The notes under the pieces: generated by a model
The model's database searches: none
What the model saw: the letters and a program-made list of their open reading frames with translations, nothing else
Told to the model about the DNA's origin: nothing
Program-made: the position numbers and the translations under genes
NCBI GenBank assembly: GCA_022360105.1
Contig: JAKSDL010000314.1
Span: 1 to 9,732, forward strand
Source: Pseudomonadota bacterium
Lineage (GTDB): Bacteria; SAR324; XYD2-FULL-50-16; JAHJRI01
Direction: 5' to 3'
DNA length: 9,732 nucleotides
Part shown: one piece after another, positions 6,030 through 9,732 of the stretch
How positions within the stretch are numbered: position 1 is the first letter of the stretch
Layout of the letters: each line of letters starts with the position of its first letter

Positions 6030-7555
6030 TATGCGTCTCCTTTTTTAGGTTTTCTGATCGGTACGTCAAACCATTCTTCCGTTTTCAACCAGGCCGGAGC
6101 CTCGCGATAACTGGCAAACCGGCCATCTGGAGGCGGCAAATATTCCTGAGCACCCGGTGCTTTAAACATCAGTTTCTGCATCCAGGTCAGTGCGCTGGCA
6201 GCCAAGCCCGTGGGATCGTTGCGATCGACAATCTGGGAAAGCTTGTGAGCGTAGTTGCCTTTCCGACTATAGGGGCAACAAGCCAGACACAACCGGCAAC
6301 CTAACGGCCCCATGGCTTTGAACCAGTAATTGATACAGGAGCTGGTGTCTATAAACCAATGTTCATATCCCCTGAGCACCATTCCCTTTTCGGAATCAGC
6401 CATGCTAATCGAGCCCGATGGACACAGCTCTGCGCAAATCTTACAGGTCCTGCAGAAATGCTTGACACCGAACTCAATGGGTTTGTCAACCGTCATGGGC
6501 AGATTGGTGGTGACGCAAGCCGTTCTGATGTTGGCACCGGTCTCGGGTGTGATCACAAAACCGTGACGCCCTAACTCACCAACGCCTGCGTCCACGGTTA
6601 CCGGGGGTAGAATCAAATCATACATTGCCGGGGGATGGTGGCTACGTGCCGGGTACCCCAGCCCCTTGATAAAAGCGGTCAACCTTCCCGAACAATTGCG
6701 TGCTCTGTTGTAACCATCGTAACTGGTACCATGGGCAGGGTTGGAAAGCACCTGGTCCCATTCATGGGGAACCCCCACCACAATGGCATATTCCCAATGT
6801 TTAGGAACCTGAAACGGTCCCGGTTTTCCGCCCCGCACATCACGATCCCAAACCCAGTCGGGATTGAGCTTTGCGATACCCACAACGGTAGCCCCGTACA
6901 GGTGCGCAATTTTTTTTATCAGTTTGGAGGCATGATCCTTACTTTTAAAGGGCATGGGTTCCCCAATTTTCTTGACCACATTGGGCCTTCCCGTACCGCC
7001 GTATTTGACCATTTCATAGTCGGATTCCTCCGGTGGTTTGTCGGGTTCAGGGGGATAGGAGGTGAAGATGTCTCCCCAACCTGCGGAATAAGCGTTGGCC
7101 AGGGCAAAATAGTTTTTGTATTTTTTCGTATCCCGGGCGCGTTTGGGAAAGATCTTGAAATAGCGTTCAATATCGTTTTTCAGGTCGTCAGGGTGACGTT
7201 TGTAAAAGCTGGCCAAAGGCTCTCCCAGTTTTTCCACTCCCTGATCCGGTTTCCAACCGTCTTTTAGCGCCTTGCCAAACAGCATGTTGCGCTTAAAGAT
7301 ATACTCGGTGTCCTTGTTGGGACGCCTGGTTGCACCTACTTTTCTGTGAGGCGGTTTGTCTATTTCCCAGGCCTTGCGGTCTGTCTGTTTAGCACCCGAG
7401 AAATCTCTCCATGCCGTGTAGCTCTCCGTGGTTTTGCCGGCAACATAACCGGCACCCGCGATACCAGCGACTTGCAAACCGGCTCCCGCAACGGCACCAA
7501 TCTTAAAGAAATCCCGGCGGGAAACCTTGCCTCCCGGTTTTTCGGACGTCGTCAT
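6029..7555 (-). CDS. rdhA: Reductive dehalogenase catalytic subunit RdhA (corrinoid/Fe-S, Tat-exported)
   Basis: A 508-residue respiratory reductive dehalogenase, which removes halogen from an organic substrate with cob(I)alamin as reductant. The Tat signal has SRRDFFK at 12-18, then a hydrophobic stretch rich in Ala and Gly to about 40. The first Fe-S motif is C368-x2-C371-x2-C374-x3-C378-P. The second is C407-x12-C420-x2-C423-x3-C427-P, with an additional Cys at 426. Both have the layout typical of RdhA. The core VDAGVGELGRHGFVITPETG (321-340) is shared by RdhA and its relative QueG. By alignment from memory with PceA, Tyr282 and Arg344 correspond to catalytic Tyr246 and Arg305, while the Asn272 position is not Asn. 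ATG 7555 is chosen for its GGGAG site and the immediate Tat motif; an in-frame upstream ATG would add 27 residues unlike a signal peptide. The halogenated substrate cannot be read from the sequence. Confidence 0.93.
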   Translation of the reverse strand: MTTSEKPGGKVSRRDFFKIGAVAGAGLQVAGIAGAGYVAGKTTESYTAWRDFSGAKQTDRKAWEIDKPPHRKVGATRRPNKDTEYIFKRNMLFGKALKDGWKPDQGVEKLGEPLASFYKRHPDDLKNDIERYFKIFPKRARDTKKYKNYFALANAYSAGWGDIFTSYPPEPDKPPEESDYEMVKYGGTGRPNVVKKIGEPMPFKSKDHASKLIKKIAHLYGATVVGIAKLNPDWVWDRDVRGGKPGPFQVPKHWEYAIVVGVPHEWDQVLSNPAHGTSYDGYNRARNCSGRLTAFIKGLGYPARSHHPPAMYDLILPPVTVDAGVGELGRHGFVITPETGANIRTACVTTNLPMTVDKPIEFGVKHFCRTCKICAELCPSGSISMADSEKGMVLRGYEHWFIDTSSCINYWFKAMGPLGCRLCLACCPYSRKGNYAHKLSQIVDRNDPTGLAASALTWMQKLMFKAPGAQEYLPPPDGRFASYREAPAWLKTEEWFDVPIRKPKKGDA

Positions 7556-7627
7556 AAAAATTCTCCCATAAAATGAGGTTCCATGGCACTGCAGCTTTTT
7601 ATAACCTACCATTGCCATCATTGTGCC

Positions 7628-7673
7628 TGCCAGCACACACAGGCCTGCATTATTTGGGACTGTGCGTCTGGCA
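7628..7673 (-). other. 5'-terminal stem-loop of the rdh transcript
   Basis: On the minus strand TGCCAG-A-CGCACA (7673 down to 7661) pairs with TGTGTG-CTGGCA (7639 down to 7628). This gives 12 pairs including one G-U, with a single bulged A, and the 21-base loop itself contains the palindrome CAGGCCTG. Position 7673 is exactly the +1 predicted from the sigma-54 promoter at 7684-7700, so the mRNA would begin with this stem. It lies about 70 bases before the rdhA ribosome binding site. A role in mRNA stability is the simplest reading. A protein-binding DNA site is the alternative. Confidence 0.55.
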
Positions 7674-7683
7674 GTCTACCTTC

Positions 7684-7700
7684 AGCAAAAATGTTGCCAA
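7684..7700 (-). promoter_or_regulatory. Sigma-54 (-24/-12) promoter of the rdh operon
   Basis: Minus-strand TTGGCAACATTTTTGCT matches the RpoN consensus YTGGCACGRNNNTTGCW at 11 of the 14 defined positions, or 13 if the two substitutions in the CG pair are ignored. The invariant GG (7698-7697) and GC (7686-7685) are separated by exactly 10 bases. The predicted +1 is near 7673, giving a leader of about 118 bases before rdhA. The divergent neighbour encodes a GAFTGA-type sigma-54 activator, which independently supports this promoter class. Confidence 0.8.
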
Positions 7701-7766
7701 AATCGTCAAACATCGATAATCACAATCAGAAGGCACATGGACAGCTGAAGGAAGCATGATGTTTAG

Positions 7767-7793
7767 TTGACTATTGTACAATAATTGTAAAAT
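7767..7793 (+). promoter_or_regulatory. Possible sigma-70 promoter of the sigma-54 activator gene
   Basis: TTGACT (7767-7772) could serve as -35 and TAAAAT (7788-7793) as -10, but the 15-base spacer is short. The region down to 7815 is very AT-rich, so other choices exist (for example TATATC at 7810-7815). The proposed elements flank the palindrome at 7772-7789. This is a weak assignment, listed because the gene needs a promoter in this gap. Confidence 0.3.
7772..7789. promoter_or_regulatory. Palindromic candidate activator site (UAS) in the rdhA-regulator gap
   Basis: TATTGTACAATA (7772-7783) is a perfect 12-bp palindrome. It overlaps a second, odd palindrome TACAAT-A-ATTGTA (7777-7789), so ATTGTA occurs twice in direct orientation 11 bp apart, about one helical turn. 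The first centre is about 104 bp upstream of the predicted rdhA start, a usual distance for enhancer sites of sigma-54 activators. It also lies within a possible promoter for the regulator gene, so binding could repress the regulator itself. Binding by the neighbouring protein is an inference. Confidence 0.5.
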
Positions 7794-7848
7794 AGGCTAT
7801 TTTTATTACTATATCACAATAAAACCATTCGCAACGAGCAAAAAGTTT

Positions 7849-9501
7849 ATGCCGGATTCAACCATCCCAAATCATCAGTTTTTTCGTGACGCAGTATTGG
7901 CGGTTTCTTCCAGCCTTGATTTGTCCCACGCCTTGAGAGCCCTGTTCGATTTTGCCAGCCGGCACTTTCCCCTGGAAGGATTGACTCTCCACAAATACGA
8001 GCACCAAATGAAATCCCTGCGCCTGCTCTTTTTGGTCACCGGAGACAACTATATTTTTCTTGATGAACTGATTCCGTTGAGTTCCGAGGGCGAGAAGGAT
8101 GTCATAGCAACCGAAGAGGCAAAGGGCGTCATCAATGCCTCCACGGTGATAGGTCGTCCTATTGCGGGGGAGCACAACAAAGCACTGGCAAAATACCTGC
8201 CGTTCAAGGATCGGGCGTATCTTGTCATTATTCTATCAGCCAAACAAAAAGTTATCGGCCATCTCTGTCTAATGGGCCGGAAAACCCATTGTTTTAACAA
8301 AGAACACGAGAAAAAACTGGAACTGCTTGGTCCCCCGGTAAGTCTGGCTATGATGAACCTGCTTCAGTATCATCGCACGCTTGAACTGCAAAAAACATTG
8401 GACGCCCAACGCCAGCAATTGTTGGGAGAAGTTTCGCTGCTAAAAGATTCCTCGGCTATTGTCGGACAACAAGGATTGAGCAAAACCATAAAGATGATCC
8501 GTCAACTGTCCGGGCAGGATATTCCGGTTTTGATCCACGGTGAAACCGGTACGGGAAAAGAGCTGATAGCAGACGCTATTCAGCGGGTATCGCGTCGTGC
8601 GTCAGGGCCTTACATCAAAGTCAATTGCGGAGCGATACCGGAAACCTTGGTGGACAGCGAATTTTTCGGATATCGGAAAGGTGCTTTTACCGGGGCTAAC
8701 GAGGATCGAGCCGGGAGGTTCGAACAGGCCAACGGAGGAACCCTTTTCCTGGATGAAATCGGCGATTTACCGCTCCAGCTTCAAGTCAGGCTTTTAAGAG
8801 TGCTGCAAAACGGAGTCGTTGAAAGGTTAGGCAGTAGCAACCCGATTCCGGTTGATGTCAGAATCATCGCTGCCACGCACAAACCCCTTAAAACCATGCT
8901 GCAAAAGGGAACATTCAGAGAGGATCTTTACTACCGCCTCAGCGCATTCCCCATGACAATCCCTCCGCTGCGGGAAAGAACCGAAGATTTGCCGGTCTTG
9001 ATCGACCACTTTCTGAAAAAACTAGCCAAAGAACTAAGCCTCTCCCAGACACCCCGACTTTCCCGGAATACGATGGAAAAGTTGAAAGCTTACACCTGGC
9101 CGGGGAATGTCAGAGAATTGCAAAACCTGCTTGAGCGGGCGGTAATTCTTTCTCCGGAAGGGTCGTTAAATTTAGAGAAATACCTGCCACAAGACCCAAG
9201 TTGGTACCTCAATACGGATAACGGGTCAGGTTACCTTGAACGTCTTGTTGAAAAACAGGTGAAGGAAGTGTTGCAGAAGCATTTGCAAACTCAAACCGTC
9301 AAGACGGAAGAGTTTGTTGATGACACTACGCCATTGCAGCCCTTAGACGAGGCCATGGCGGCACACATCAAAAAAGCACTGTCCCTGAGCCGGGGTAAAA
9401 TACACGGTCCCGGCGGTGCAGCTGAACTGTTGAAGATCCATCCCAGCACCTTGCGTAAACGCATGGATAAGTTAAGCATTGCCTATGGTTACAAGCGTTG
9501 A
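7849..9501 (+). CDS. Sigma-54-dependent activator with GAF sensor, AAA+ and Fis-type HTH domains
   Basis: A 550-residue enhancer-binding protein. Residues about 8-175 form a GAF-like sensor, followed by a helical linker (about 175-200) and the AAA+ core (about 202-425). The core has Walker A GETGTGKE (231-238), the sigma-54-contacting loop GAFTGA (278-283), Walker B GTLFLDE (297-303), REDLYYRL (357-364, Arg-finger region) and WPGNVREL (417-424). The C-terminus carries a Fis-type helix-turn-helix (about 500-545; [18 protein letters not shown]). There is no receiver domain, PAS domain or membrane segment, so the GAF domain probably senses a cytoplasmic ligand directly, as in FhlA or NorR. It is divergent from rdhA, which has a -24/-12 promoter, so rdhA activation is the obvious role; the inducer is perhaps the organohalide (inference). 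ATG 7849 is chosen as the first Met matching the start of the GAF domain, although its ribosome binding site is weak. A TTG at 7774 would add 25 unlikely residues. Confidence 0.92.
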   Translation: MPDSTIPNHQFFRDAVLAVSSSLDLSHALRALFDFASRHFPLEGLTLHKYEHQMKSLRLLFLVTGDNYIFLDELIPLSSEGEKDVIATEEAKGVINASTVIGRPIAGEHNKALAKYLPFKDRAYLVIILSAKQKVIGHLCLMGRKTHCFNKEHEKKLELLGPPVSLAMMNLLQYHRTLELQKTLDAQRQQLLGEVSLLKDSSAIVGQQGLSKTIKMIRQLSGQDIPVLIHGETGTGKELIADAIQRVSRRASGPYIKVNCGAIPETLVDSEFFGYRKGAFTGANEDRAGRFEQANGGTLFLDEIGDLPLQLQVRLLRVLQNGVVERLGSSNPIPVDVRIIAATHKPLKTMLQKGTFREDLYYRLSAFPMTIPPLRERTEDLPVLIDHFLKKLAKELSLSQTPRLSRNTMEKLKAYTWPGNVRELQNLLERAVILSPEGSLNLEKYLPQDPSWYLNTDNGSGYLERLVEKQVKEVLQKHLQTQTVKTEEFVDDTTPLQPLDEAMAAHIKKALSLSRGKIHGPGGAAELLKIHPSTLRKRMDKLSIAYGYKR

Positions 9502-9732
9502 GCAATAAAAACGTACCGGTCCGCTTAAAAAAAGACTTAACCTCCTTTTTCCGTTTGGGTTCAGCGATCAGATTTCAAACGGGAGTAGTGGGCCCCGGAT
9601 TCGATCATAGGTTAAAAAAAGCAAAAACAACCACTTGAAAATACAAAAGTCTCGATGCTCAAAGGGTATTCTGAAAACTCTCTCCAAAAAAACTTTTACA
9701 AAAGTATAAAAACACCTTACTATCCCCATAAC
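9502..9732. other. Non-coding tail with nested inverted repeats
   Basis: No gene is seen. CCGTTTG (9551-9557) is inverted at CAAACGG (9576-9582), and this pair lies inside a wider pair TTAACCT (9537-9543) and AGGTTAA (9609-9615). TTAAAAAAAG occurs directly at 9526-9535 and 9613-9621 (less its first T in the second copy). ACTTTT-AC-AAAAGT (9692-9705) is a short palindrome, and TACAAAAGT recurs at 9642-9650 and 9697-9705. None of these has the stem plus T-run of a convincing terminator for the activator gene. Confidence 0.35.

Noticed and set aside
6635..7267. A 210-codon open frame on the plus strand inside rdhA
   Set aside because: It is fully antisense to rdhA, whose motifs are clear, and no ribosome binding site or family signature is visible.
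6029..7555. Epoxyqueuosine reductase (QueG), a relative sharing the corrinoid fold and Fe-S motifs
   Set aside because: The protein has a Tat signal, is much longer, has the RdhA-type second motif, and is followed by an RdhB anchor and RdhC.
7556..7848. CprK-type dehalobox (TTAAT-N4-ATTAA) upstream of rdhA
   Set aside because: I searched the gap by eye and found no such motif; the -24/-12 element and GAFTGA activator explain control better.
1..9732. tRNA or rRNA genes, CRISPR arrays, integrase or transposase genes
   Set aside because: None seen on reading either strand.

Overview
The window looks like chromosomal DNA of an anaerobic, probably sulfate-reducing Desulfobacterota-type bacterium. 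The basis is the gene content: a corrinoid/Fe-S reductive dehalogenase operon under sigma-54 control, beside a tripartite tricarboxylate transporter (TTT) operon. Codon use is of moderate GC throughout. The organism assignment is an inference; no rRNA or other taxonomic marker is present.

Left part (1-2730, all minus strand). One operon reads gntR, leuD-like, leuC remnant, tctC, tctB. A HutC-type GntR regulator is translationally coupled (ATGA overlap) to a LeuD-type small hydratase subunit. The matching LeuC-type large subunit is reduced to about 50 codons with a frameshift. A TTT solute-binding protein follows, then a hairpin, then the start of a small membrane subunit that runs off the window. 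It reads as an uptake and hydration operon for an unidentified carboxylate whose enzyme has lost its large subunit.

Centre (2885-7700, all minus strand). A five-gene reductive dehalogenase operon: rdhA (Tat-exported, two Fe-S motifs), rdhB (three-helix anchor with an EGE motif), a TPR protein, rdhC (flavin-binding membrane protein with two CxxxCP motifs) and a small single-helix protein. Spacing is tight: TAATG overlap between rdhA and rdhB, 5 bp between the TPR gene and rdhC, and a 25-bp overlap between rdhC and the last gene. The likely function is organohalide respiration: RdhC and RdhB link the membrane quinone pool to RdhA on the outer face of the membrane.

Right part (7556-9732). A divergent gene encodes a GAF / AAA+ (GAFTGA) / Fis-type HTH sigma-54 activator. 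The intergenic region holds a near-consensus -24/-12 promoter facing rdhA. A palindrome lies about 104 bp upstream of the predicted start, suitable as an activator site, and a strong stem-loop begins exactly at the predicted +1 of the rdhA transcript. Together these form a compact module: a cytoplasmic one-component sensor directly driving a dehalogenase operon. This differs from the better-known CprK, MarR and two-component controls. The last 230 bases hold only inverted repeats.
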